A stretch of 64,000 nucleotides of DNA, taken from Cerioporus squamosus (Eukaryota; Basidiomycota; Agaricomycetes; Polyporales; Polyporaceae). Each line of letters starts with the position of its first letter. The stretch's first letter is position 1. The translations under genes were made by a program, and so were the position numbers. Positions 33,676-44,271 of this stretch are shown in pieces. The notes below the pieces were generated by a model. The model did no database searches, was not told the origin of the DNA, and saw nothing but the letters and a program-made list of their open reading frames with translations. The stretch lies in the NCBI GenBank assembly GCA_022592435.1, contig JABYQS010000108.1, positions 1 to 64,000 on the forward strand, read 5' to 3'.

Positions 33676-35520
33676 TCAGTAGTCCCCAGAGAGAAGCTCG
33701 CTAGGGTGGCTCATGATGTGGTGCATGCCTCCCTGTCCCTTTGCCGGCTTGACGACAAGGTCCGCCTGTTGCCTACAAGTGGTTCAATCGGACTCTGGTC
33801 AGCTTCTGTCACTTCAATTATCATGAAGGACTCGACGTACAACCGCATCCGCAGCAAGAGCTTTCTGTTCGCAGCCTGCATGTCCTGGCCCGACTTGATG
33901 GCCTTCGCAAACAGGGCCGCCCGCTGGTCGGTCTCCTTCGCCTTCAGAATCTGGATGGGACGAGGACGAGGTTAGCGCGCGGCGGGTGCAGGATGCGAGA
34001 GCGCGGGGCGTGCCTTGTTCTGCCTGTCCACGCGGGCCTTGATCTCCCCCGACTGGATCAGCGAGACGACCTGCTGCTCGAGCTCCTCGACGGACCACCC
34101 GAAAGCCTGGCTCATGCGCTCGAGGCGGATCGACGCGAATGGCTGGAAGTATTGCACGAGAGCTTTGCTGCGGATGAGGTTCGTTATTGCAGGCATGTGC
34201 CCATAGAGGTGCACGTCGAGGGAATGGCGCGCCTGTAGGTGGACACGTCAGTACTGACCACCAAACATTGCGTGGGGGAACTCACGGAGTACCGGTCGAG
34301 GATCTCGAGGACGGTCTTGAACCGGTTGTTCATGTACGCCTCAATTAGTTCGCGAACATACGGTTCCTGCTCGATATACAAGCCGAAGGTGTCGTTGTCG
34401 AGCACCTGCGTGCGGATCGCGGGGCGAGAAAACGTGGCGAGCACACAAAGGGTCGTATATATCGCGATGTCGCCCGGGGCAATGAGCTAGGATGCGCTCG
34501 TTGTCAGGATCGCCAAGCAGCGCAGCTGGAGAAGTTGGCTCACCTTGCCAAACCAATCCTCCAGCCCTTTCGGTCGACCGACCTTGAGGAAGGACTGCGC
34601 CGCCTTCTCGTAGTTCGCCTGACCGAGGTGGGAGATCGCAGTTGCAATGTCCAGTTTGCTCGTCACTTTCTCCCGCTCAAGTTGCCGCCTTTCTTTGATA
34701 GATTGCGCGGCGCCTGCAGGTGCCTGGGGTCCGCCGGGTTGACGTACGTTCGTGGCGGAGTCAAGAGCAGCCTCGGCTTTGAAGACGTATGTTCCGATGT
34801 GCGAGTAGCTGCGCTGCTCCATGAGAAGCTCCAAGACGGACATGCACATCTCCAGGACGTGCTGGCTCGTCGTGCAGAATTCGCGTGATTTGGTGTAGTG
34901 CTTGAGAGAAGAGGCTTGCTCGCCGACCGCGCGGTAGAAGTCACCGAGGTCACGGTGCGCCAGCTAGGGTACGCGTTCATACTCTCCATGCATAGCTGTC
35001 AGGTGATAGACGACGCACCCTGATGCTCTCCTTGATCATATTGCTCGTGTATGTCTTGAGATCGACCTCCAACTTTGTCCTCTCGGCCACGTTCTTGGCG
35101 GTCATCTCCTCTATCCACTTCTGATCGAGCGTGGCAATCGTGTTCAACTCAGGTGTCTCCTCCGGTGCTTCTGAGTGCGCTCGTTCGTACGCAGCAAAGA
35201 TGTTGCGGTATAGCGTGGGGTCACGGCCCTTGAGAGCCTCCTTGATAGCAAGCTGCAGGGCCTGTGGCGCGAGAGTTGGGCATACGGACATGATGTGCAG
35301 CAGATGGTCCACATAGCTTCTCCCTGACAACCACACACAAGGCGTTCGCAATGACTAGGGTTCTGTCGATCTAAGACTGGGTCAACTAACCTGAGTATCC
35401 GCTGATGTACGCCTCGAGGTCGAAGGGGTGCGCGTCGTCCACCACCACCTTTGGCCTCTTCCCGATGGCCTTCGCGGTGTAAGCCTGTGCCATCTCCTCA
35501 TCCATATTGTCAATCTCCAT
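33676..35520 (-). CDS. CSN1: COP9 signalosome complex subunit 1
   Basis: Seven exons: 35520-35391, 35323-35019, 34963-34544, 34486-34286, 34232-34014, 33950-33841 and 33772-33676, giving 493 residues. An acidic N-terminus leads into helical repeats (SYVDHLLHI, ALKGRDPTLYRNIFAAYE), the Rpn7-type region (LGDFYRAVGEQASS, CMSVLELLMEQ, KLDIATAISHLG) and the PCI domain (YTTLCVLATFSRPAI, FASIRLERMSQAFG, LIQSGEIKARVD, NRKLLLRMRLQQADLVVKP). CSN1 is a scaffold subunit of the complex that removes Nedd8 from cullins. The start Met was chosen at the MEIDNMDEEM leader; an in-frame upstream codon would only add leader-like sequence. The fifth intron uses a GC donor (AAG/gcacgc). Divergent from the SAP-like gene by 217 bases. 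Confidence 0.94.
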
Positions 35521-35737
35521 GTTGTGCGTCGACAAAACGGTGATACTGAATAACAGGGGAGAATAGGATGCAGGCAGAGGGTGGTGGTCGATATCTAACC
35601 CAAGGAAGCTCAAGCGCTCACAGGGCTGGAGCAGTAAACGATAAGATTAGATGCAACGGTTACCTACCGTATCTGAACTTTGTAACTTTGTCCTTTCTCT
35701 TCCATCCACCTTCCAGACACCACTGTTTATACCCGCC
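35521..35737. promoter_or_regulatory. Bidirectional promoter, CSN1 / SAP-like gene
   Basis: Only 217 bases separate the two start codons, so both transcripts must start inside this interval. No TATA box is obvious. A pyrimidine-rich run (TTTGTCCTTTCTCTTCC) lies about 45 bases before the plus-strand ATG. Confidence 0.55.
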
Positions 35738-36556
35738 ATGTCCCAGTTTCCATTCAACCTGCTCGGAACAGAGACTTTGAAAAGAGTCGTGAACGATTTG
35801 GGATTATCAAACTACACCAAGTCTCGGAGGAGAAGTGATCTCGTGAAATTGTTGCGAGAGATCAGCATGGATGGCCGTGAGTGTTAGTAACTCGTAGAGC
35901 CGTGCGGTGAGTCTGATCAGTCTTTTCAAGTCGACACAATTGCTGAGGAGCTGAAAGAAGGCACATATGCTGTTAACTACCCTCGCGCCGTCGAGCCGCC
36001 GCCCAGAGCACAGAGCCCTGAGATCGAATACGAAGGTCCCCCGCCCCGTTCAGTCCCATTCGTCGAGATCCCGTCCTCATCGCGCTCGCACGCTCCCCAA
36101 GCCGGACCTAGTCGTGTTCGCGCTCGCGCTCGCTCTGAGGTCAGCGTCGTCCCCGCCAGCCCTTCACCACCAGCCAAGAGGCTCAAGGTCGCGCCTCCGT
36201 GCTATACTATCCTCTACAAGCAGCACCAGGAGATTGCTCTCCCTTCGAAAGAGCCGCACCCGCTCCTCAATCCTCATCTGAAGTTCGACGGAGTCCATAT
36301 TCCTCCTTTACGTCGTCCTGTTCGGCGCGACGCCCCAAGACCAGCGGACGACTCGGACGAGGAGGCGGGGGAGAGCGCATCGGCGCGCCGTGTTAATGGA
36401 GCTTCAGGAAGTGCGGTCGCTAGACGAACTGGAGAGACGAATGGTGCGGCCGGAAACTCTTCGAGTCCAAGGCGAATGCAGCCGGTGGTTGTGCTGAGCC
36501 ACTTGTCGTCTCTCAAGTCTCCTGCACGGAGAGCGGGTCCGAGTCGCAACACGTAG
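35738..36556 (+). CDS. SAP-like small nuclear protein of unknown function
   Basis: Two exons, 35738-35876 and 35931-36556, give 254 residues. The N-terminal 45 residues form a helix-loop-helix with SAP-like spacing (LKRVVNDLGLSNYTKS, RRSDLVKLLREI), a fold that often binds AT-rich DNA. The remainder is Pro/Ser/Arg-rich with basic patches (PAKRLKV), consistent with nuclear localisation and disorder. I know no characterised ortholog. The SAP assignment rests on pattern only. Confidence 0.7.
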
Positions 36557-36946
36557 TACTCGGCCGACTAGGTCGAGAACTATCGTGTTCGTACCATTAC
36601 GCCCGCGATATGCTACCCCCAACTCCCAGTTGAGGATCCTCGTGTCGTTGTAACGCCTCTGCGATGAGGACAAGCTGCGTTCAAGTATCATTCCCCGAGT
36701 TCGTCGAAGGCCGATGTAGAACAAGCGGTCGTGGACCGACGTCAACTGTCGCAATTACAGTCTGTATCCGCCGCTTTGCCCCATGAAAAGTTGCACGCCG
36801 GAACAGAGGCAGGTCAGGTCTATGTAGACTAGAACGCGCAAAAACAACGGATACCAAACTCAGAACAAGGTACTAGGACTGAACATCCGCCAGACAAGAC
36901 TCAGAAAAACCAGAACAAGCAGGAACGGCCCCATCAGCTCCCTCAT
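36557..36946. other. Intergenic, convergent
   Basis: Shared 3' region of the SAP-like gene (plus) and the ABC transporter (minus). No gene seen. Confidence 0.5.
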
Positions 36947-39900
36947 CTACGAAGATGAAGTCTGCTGAGCATCGCGCTCGGCCTTCGCCTTCGCGGCAGC
37001 CTCCAGCTCCGCATACGTCCCACTCTTCAAGCACATGCTCCTGAAGATACCTCCCTCTTCTGGATGAGGTTGAGGGGCGTGTCGAACTCTGCCAACTCGC
37101 CCTTATCGAGCACGATGAGCCGGTCGTAGTCGATGACAGTGCGCAGACGATGCGCCACTGTTGCAGAACGTCACATCAGCGCACGTCCAGGTTGGGGCGA
37201 AAGAAGAGCAAGGCTGTACGTACCGGTGAGCAACATCGAGTTGTTGAACTCCTCACGGATCGTCGCTTGGATCTTCGCATCCGTCGCAAAGTCGATGCTG
37301 CTCGTCGCCTCGTCGAGGACGATGATCGCGCTCCGGCGGAGCAGCGCGCGCGCCATCGCAATGAGCTGGCGCTGGCCCTGCGAGAAGTTCGTGCCCCCGG
37401 GGGAGACCTGCGTGTCGAGCGTGATGACGGTCTTGCTCTCGGTCTCCGTGGGTGATGTCGAGACGGATGCAATGGTGGCCTCGCGCCGGTCTCGCCCTCG
37501 CGGATAGATGCTGCGCGGGACGGGGTGCGGGAGGCTTCGCGCGAAGTGCGCTGGGAAGTTGCTTGGCTCTCGGTGAGCATCTGCACGCGGTAGAGGACGT
37601 CCAGACACTCGGCGTCGGTGTGGTCATCTGGATATAAGAGGTGTGAGCGACATGAGACAGATTATATATTGTCGGCACGCACTGAAAGGATCCAAGTTTT
37701 CGCGCAGAGTACCCGAGAACAGGGAAGCGTCTTGAGGAATGAATGTCTGAACAAACAAGTGAGCCGGCTGTCGGCGGGTAGCAAGCTGCAGATACTTACA
37801 ATGCGCGATCGCAAGTCATGCAGACCGATGGTGCAGATGTCAATACCGTCAATAATGATCTTGCCACTAGCTGGATCCACCTAAGCCGACAGAGCAGAGT
37901 CAGCCAGGTAAGAATCTCGTGGTAGGAAAGAACGTACGAATCGCAGAACACTCATGGCGAGCGTCGATTTGCCACTACCGGTCCGACCAAGCAGGCCGAC
38001 CCGCTCCTTCGCCTTGAGGGAGAAAGATACCCCACGCAGGACTGCGGGAAGGTCGGGCGCGTACTTGACGGTGAGATCCTCAACGACGAGCATAGAGTCC
38101 TTGTTCTGACTGGTGGATGATGGCCAGTATGCGGGCGGGCGGTTCGTCTCAATGATGGCCGGAGGCTCCTGCGGCAGGTCAAGGTACTCCACGACACGCT
38201 CAACAGAGCTACACGATGGTAAACGTCAGTCCAGCTTAACATGGAAAACATAAACTTGTTGACGTACTTGAGATCAAGCTCGAGCGCAGTCCAGAAACGA
38301 CACGCCCAGTAGACACTGTTCGTGAATGACATGGCCGAGGTGATACATATACCAGCGAGACCTGCATCGACGTATCCCGACAGCGCGAAGAGCGTTGTCG
38401 CGAGAATTCCAGTCGCACCAAGTGCATCGAAGGTCAGGAGCAGCCAGCGGTTCGTCATCCAAAACGTGTACCACATCTGCGTCGTAAGGTCGACCTTTGC
38501 GTACAGGTCGTTGAGGAAGCGCTCCTCCGCAGAGAAAGCGCGCACGGTGACGATGCCCTCCAACAGCTCGCTGAAATTGGCGAAGATGGGACTGCGGGTG
38601 TTCGACTCCATGCGCCGGATATCGCGCCCTGTGTTCAGGTATGCGATAGCAGCGTGGCGGTAGAAAAAACCAAGGATGATGGCAGGAATGATGAATAGTG
38701 GGAAGACGAAGCTGGTACGAGGCTGTCAGCACTCCTGCAGAGCAAATATCATCCGACCACGTACATTACAGTGAACATTGACACCGCAAACAAGGCCAAC
38801 GATTGGTTGACTTGTTGCAGGGTGGACGCCAGTGAGGTGTCCACAGTCTCGACGTCCTGGCATACCGCTGTAAGTTCACAATCAAGCAGAGTCGCCGTCG
38901 AAAAGCTGTACCTTGCTGAAGCGGTTGAGCATACGCCCTTGGGGAGTAACATCGTGCCACCGCATGGTAGCACGCACCACCGTCTTCAATAGCTTATCAA
39001 ATAGGATCCTGGAGGCCCTCAAAGCACCAGTGTACTGCGTAATGACACCGAGAATATTGACGAGCCCGGCTGAGAGGGAGATCGCAGCATATATCCCAAT
39101 GTAGAAGTACGGGTGCTCCTGGGCAGGTGGGAACCGGATATTCGTGGCCGTAAAGGGCACTGAGGGGGCATGGACAGATGTGGTATGGTGGAAGTGGGCA
39201 AGTCCGTCGTCAAGGACATACTGATGCTCGGTATATGCCCTGTATGAGTACGAGAAGTGTTCCGTGGGGACGGTGTGGCCCTCGCCGTACGCGTCGCCCC
39301 AGATCTAGAGGACGTTGTGTTGGTGAACCATCAAACGCAACAGAGACGAGCCAACATACCTTGATCCATATCTTCTCCCCAACTCCGAGGACCTGTGTGA
39401 GGATGATCAGGATGAACAAGATACCCCATGTCCAGTAGGAGCTGCGTAGCTAGCTCAGCAGTCAGGCAAGGCGAACACGGGGGAGAGACTTACGAAGCCT
39501 TGAGATACGTGTTGTAAATGTGCCATTTAACACTACCAGTCTCACGATGCTCTGCCTCCACAAGTTTTCTGGGCTTCTTCTTCTCCTTTACAATCGCTGG
39601 TTGTGTGCCGTTAGCGTCGATGTCGGCGTCGATTTCAGCATTGGGGTTTTCCTTGACGGCTGCGACAGCTTGCTCCTCATTATGGGCCTCGATCTCTTCC
39701 ACTTGAGCTATGTCCTCGAGCACACCGCTCGCTCGGAGTTCCTTGATGGTGCCTTGGGTGTCGATGCGACCGTCGAGCATGCGGACGAGGTAATGCGCGC
39801 CTGGGAGAACGAGTTCGACATGATGCGTCACAAGAATCTATTAAGATGCATTCAGCAATGAACGCACACAGGTAAGGATAGGATATGTACTCACCACTGT

Positions 39901-42900
39901 GCGATTGGCTAGGAGGGGTCCTCGAAGGAGTTTCTCGAAGAGGAAACGAGCAGTGTGACTGTCCACAGCGCTTAACGGATCATCCAGTAGCACGTACTTG
40001 CTGGGAGCATAGACAGCACGCGCGAGTGCAACACTAGACACGGCGTTTCAGCATGTGATCGTGTATCCTCAGCATGTCCTAGTCTTACCGAGCCTTCTGA
40101 CCACCAGACAAACTGACACCGCTGTACACAAAGGGTCAGTAGGATGTCACAGATACATACGACCACCACACGTACCGCGCTCCAATCTCCGTCGCATCAC
40201 CATCCTCGAGCATGTCCAAGTCTGGCTGCAACGCGCAACACTCCACGACAGCCTTGTAGCGCTCCTCGTCATATGGATACCCGAACAGGATGTTCTCCTT
40301 GATGCTCTGGTGACGAAGCCACGGCGACTGCGCAGCGTAGGAGATCGTGTGCGAGAGCCCGTACTCGTCTACCTTGGATGGGTTCTTGGACATGACGATG
40401 CGCCCTTCGAGCGTGGTGAGCTCCCCAAGGAGCGCCAACAAGAGCGCGGTCTTGCCGCTTGCTGTAGGTCCAGTGACGAGCGTGAGCTGGCGGTCGGGAA
40501 ACATGACGTTGATGTCCCGCAGCTCGAAGCGGTGGTCGGCGACGGATGTGAGTCCTGCGCTTGTAATAGACGCGTCGTCCACAGCGGTCGCTGTCTCGTC
40601 TGCGGCACTCGCTGCTGCCTCAGATCCGTTAGAACCATTGGTCTTGTTGCCGTTGGCCTTGGTTTTGCCCTTGTCCTTGTCGTCCTTCGTTTCTTCGACC
40701 TCGTTCCATTTGAATGTGCCGTTGACGATGCCGAGTCCGGTGTCCGTCTCGGCAGAAGGTGGTACGCGCCCCTTCTTGATGGTCGATACCTGCTCATCAA
40801 CCTCGTCTTCGTCGAGATAGGTTGAGATACGGTCAAGCGCTACTTTCGACTACATGCCGAGTCAGCTCTGTTGACAACACAGGGAATCTTGTAATGAATA
40901 CCTGAAGAATCTGGACAATCCATACTGGGATGACGTTGAGGGGAGCCCGGACCATCTGGTACAGCGCAATTGCCTGCAAGAAGTCAGTACTATAGATCGA
41001 ACTGAAACGAGCCACGAAGGCGACTCACCGTGAACGCAGTGCCAATCGTCAGCTCGTTGCCACGAGCAACGTATACAAAGAACGATGTGACTGAGACAAG
41101 GATGGGAGCACAGGTCCAGATCAGAGAGAAGCAAACGGAGTTGATACGGGCTATTAGGCGGAGGTGAGCATCGTTCCTCTTTGACCCCGCGAGAGGGATG
41201 TCTACCCTTTATCATCCACTGCATCTCGACCTCACGTGCATCGAGAACACGCTGAATCCAACGGTCCTCCCATGCGAAGAACTTGATGAACTTCACTGGC
41301 ACTGATAAGTTCGTTCAAGACACCCATACGCTTGTCGCGTGCGGTGGAGACACCCTTCTGAATGCGGATGGAGCGTCTTGTAGCGAAGTGATTGAGCGGC
41401 CAACTGAGTACAAGGACGAAGAAGCCTGCGAAGGCAGACCATCCCAGCAACCTATCAAACCCTGTGAGCTGCTGAAAGCAAACTGCAGAGTACCACATAT
41501 CTTACTGGTAGAGGAAGACAGACGCAATGATGATCTCAAAGGGCGCTGGACAGTGTGTCAGTAGTCGATATAGACAGCTAGGAGACGTAGAGAGGCTCAC
41601 CTCCATAGACGAAGTACATTGCGGAGGTTGTCATCGAGATCCTGTTCGCGTCGCCAGCCATGAGGTTCACGATCTTGCCAATGTCGGCTCCTGCTTTGGG
41701 TTCATCCGCCTTGGGGTCCTCCTTCGCGCCAGGAGGCCTCGCCTTCTTCTCGGCCGCGTCCTTGTCCACTATACCGGAGAAGTCCTTGCGCTTCAACGCC
41801 TTATCGTAGATAGCGGCCATGAGTTCTGTGCGGATGCGGGTCGCCGCGCGACGTCCATACCAGAGATGCTGCACATCCGATTGGGCCTTGCACAGCGAAC
41901 TGAGGAACGCAAGAAATGCGTACACGAACGCGCGTGCGCGCCTCTCAGGGAGTGGCCCCGGGGTGTTCGTGTCAAGGGCGTCGAGAATGCGCTTCAAGAA
42001 GAACGGCCCAGCGTAGTTGAACACAACGCTGATGTACGTGAGGATAAAGTCCAGGATGAGGTCCAGCGAGTTCGCCCGCCAGAGCCGCTTGAACAGCTTG
42101 CCGGACGAGCGCGAGAACTTGATGTGCAGGGGGCGCGCCTGCATGGTCGGGCTGAGCTTCCAGACATCCTCTTCGTTGAGTGTGTTGTAGGTCCCCTTCT
42201 CGAGCAGCGGGACGACCCAGCGGAAGGACGCCCAACCCCAGACGGTCGTGTAGTCTTCGGGCGAGACGGTTTTACCCTGAGAATCGTTTGCGTGAGAGGG
42301 ACGTGTGAGTTCAAGAACAGTACTCACGATGTCTTCCTTATTGATACGCTTGCTCGGGATATCCAGCGGCATGTTGAGGACCAGGAGGAAGAGGCCAGCT
42401 ACCGCGACCAAGTTGATGATATATACGGCGGACCTGAGCGGCGTCGGCATGGGTACATCATAGACATAGCTGTCGTAGAGATGTCCAAAGAACGTGACAA
42501 TACCGAGAACGAGGTGTACGGTGAAGAGAGACAGCAGGTCGGGAGGGGCGGCCGCGCTCGGGGAGACTACGGGACGGAGGGAAGCGTAAAACCACGTCGC
42601 GGCAACCAGGAAGTCGCGCACGCCATTCCAAGTGTCTTCCGGGTTGACAATAAGACTGTAACAACCGACACCGAGCCAGAGCAGCGTCTCGATGAGAGAG
42701 ACTGTAGAGAGGATGAGCGTACGCCAAAGCGGCACTCGGGGTGCCTCGTCGTCTTCCTCGACCACCTTCTCCTCTCCGGCAATCAGGACTTCAGCTTCAC
42801 GAAGCGAGAGAAAGTTGGTGAAAGGCTTTCGGACGAATCTGAGCAGAGCATGAACGGGCGGGATGGCGGCGAGCAGTATGAGGCCGACGAGCGCGGTGGG

Positions 42901-42975
42901 AATGATGGCAGCCCAGAAGTCCCGCACGCACGCGTCCGAGAGCGTGGTGAGACTCGTCCCGCCGCAAACCGCCAT
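36947..42975 (-). CDS. ABCC-type (MRP-like) ABC transporter with three apparent frame breaks
   Basis: Nineteen exons: 42975-42328, 42276-41601, 41545-41506, 41451-41206, 41150-41029, 40973-40902, 40849-40176, 40121-40089, 40033-39895, 39837-39494, 39441-39360, 39304-38912, 38856-38765, 38711-38268, 38208-37938, 37880-37800, 37746-37683, 37627-37224 and 37157-36947, about 1,680 residues. The layout is an N-terminal multi-span TMD0, TMD1, NBD1 (Walker A GPTASGKT, signature SLSGGQKAR, Walker [13 protein letters not shown]), TMD2, then NBD2 (Walker A GRTGSGKS, signature FSQGQRQ, Walker [12 protein letters not shown]). It would export conjugates or xenobiotics at the plasma or vacuolar membrane. 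Coding phase demands one extra base at about 41297, one missing within 37478-37512 and one missing at 37056/37057; uncorrected, the last frame stops at 37029. Splice sites are all intact, so damage is recent or a sequencing error. Confidence 0.88.
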
Positions 42976-44218
42976 ATTGAACGTCGTCGACGCGGGAGGA
43001 TGCGTCGAGAGCGTGGCTAGAGAATCAGATGAGGGATGAGACGAGGATGTCGTGGGCCGTGGGTGAGGATAAGCAGGTCCCAGGGATGTCGCCGACGCGC
43101 GCCGCGTGCCGTTTTCCGCGCTGTTTTGATAACCGCGGCCACTGGAACTGACCTTCTCGACGACGCTCGTGGCGACGATAACGTTATATATGTAGCAGTG
43201 TCCTGCTCAGTGTTGTCGCCGACGATGTCGTGGCACGATGTTCTCGCCATGAGCGCTCAAGGGCTTGGCTTACCACCACCACCATCTCGCACGCTTCGAA
43301 GTTCCTACTCCTCGACGTCCGGCACAACTTCTACACCCATGGTTGCGATGGGCGCGTTGTCGGCGTGTGAATATGCAAGCTCTGCGCGTCGGAGGCAATA
43401 TTGTTGAGTGATGAATCATCCACGGGTGCGTGTTCATTCCAGCCAGTGCTGCAGGTGCCAGGAGGTGCGGCCGAGTTAGTAGTGCCAGAGATATCACTCG
43501 ACGAGGCCAGAAAGCAACTGCTTTTTTGCTTGACATCAAGTCGATATTGCAACGTGGGGCTGGGGCCATTCATCACAAATGGATGTGTGCATGTATGGTG
43601 AGTGGGTACGGTGTTACCCAAGTGTCACCTCTGTCCTACGATTCATTGTTCTCACTAAATGCAGGCGTATATAGCCACTCGTCAGACCCAGGACCGGAAG
43701 GGGAGTGTCTGGGACCCAAGCAATGAACACGACCTCCTCATTCTCCTTAGTGCATTCTTCAAGCTCTTATGGGGATACCTTCCGAGACGTTTTCGTTGTC
43801 TCCGGTGAGCACGATGTCCATGTCTCTCGAGCGATTACCACCTGTGGATTGCCAGACGCTATGTCCTCGTCCTAGAGAATCTGAATGAGAATTCGTTTCC
43901 ACAACGTGGGAGGGAACTCGCAGCGGAGACGAAGCGAGGCTATGCCGCATTGTAGACCACTGCATCACGAAGTACTCTATTCGCCAGGTTACCTCCGTGC
44001 AATCACCGTCATGGGAAGCCCAACTGCATGTCCTGGACTCCGCCTGAAATGCATTCAATATCAAGCACAACCTCCCGATGCCTGCGAAGGGAAGCGGGGC
44101 CGGCCCGCGTCGCTCGTGATGCTCCTTCCCGGCTCTCTTCCAACTCCTCGTGACTATGGTCAGTCGCGCGCTGAGCAGTCTTCATGACATGCATGACATA
44201 ACTGTTCATTCAGCCCGC
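42976..44218. other. Intergenic, divergent ABC transporter / GH28
   Basis: About 1.2 kb between divergent genes. Frames of about 100 codons occur on both strands without domains. The region presumably holds the upstream control of both genes. Confidence 0.5.
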
Positions 44219-44226
44219 ATATAAGA
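44219..44226 (+). promoter_or_regulatory. TATA box for the GH28 gene
   Basis: CATATAAG, 46 bases before the ATG at 44272, the correct strand and distance for a compact fungal promoter. Confidence 0.6.
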
Positions 44227-44271
44227 CTCGAGGCATCCGAGACGAATGCGTCAACGAGCAGGTACGTCGAG

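Noticed and set aside
13900..43000. Biosynthetic gene cluster made of the three P450s and the ABC transporter
   Set aside because: No terpene synthase, polyketide synthase or peptide synthetase is present, and housekeeping genes (eL31, CSN1, cyclophilin) lie between them.
41527..43020. 497-codon plus-strand frame
   Set aside because: Antisense of the ABC transporter N-terminal exons, which have clear transmembrane and splice structure.
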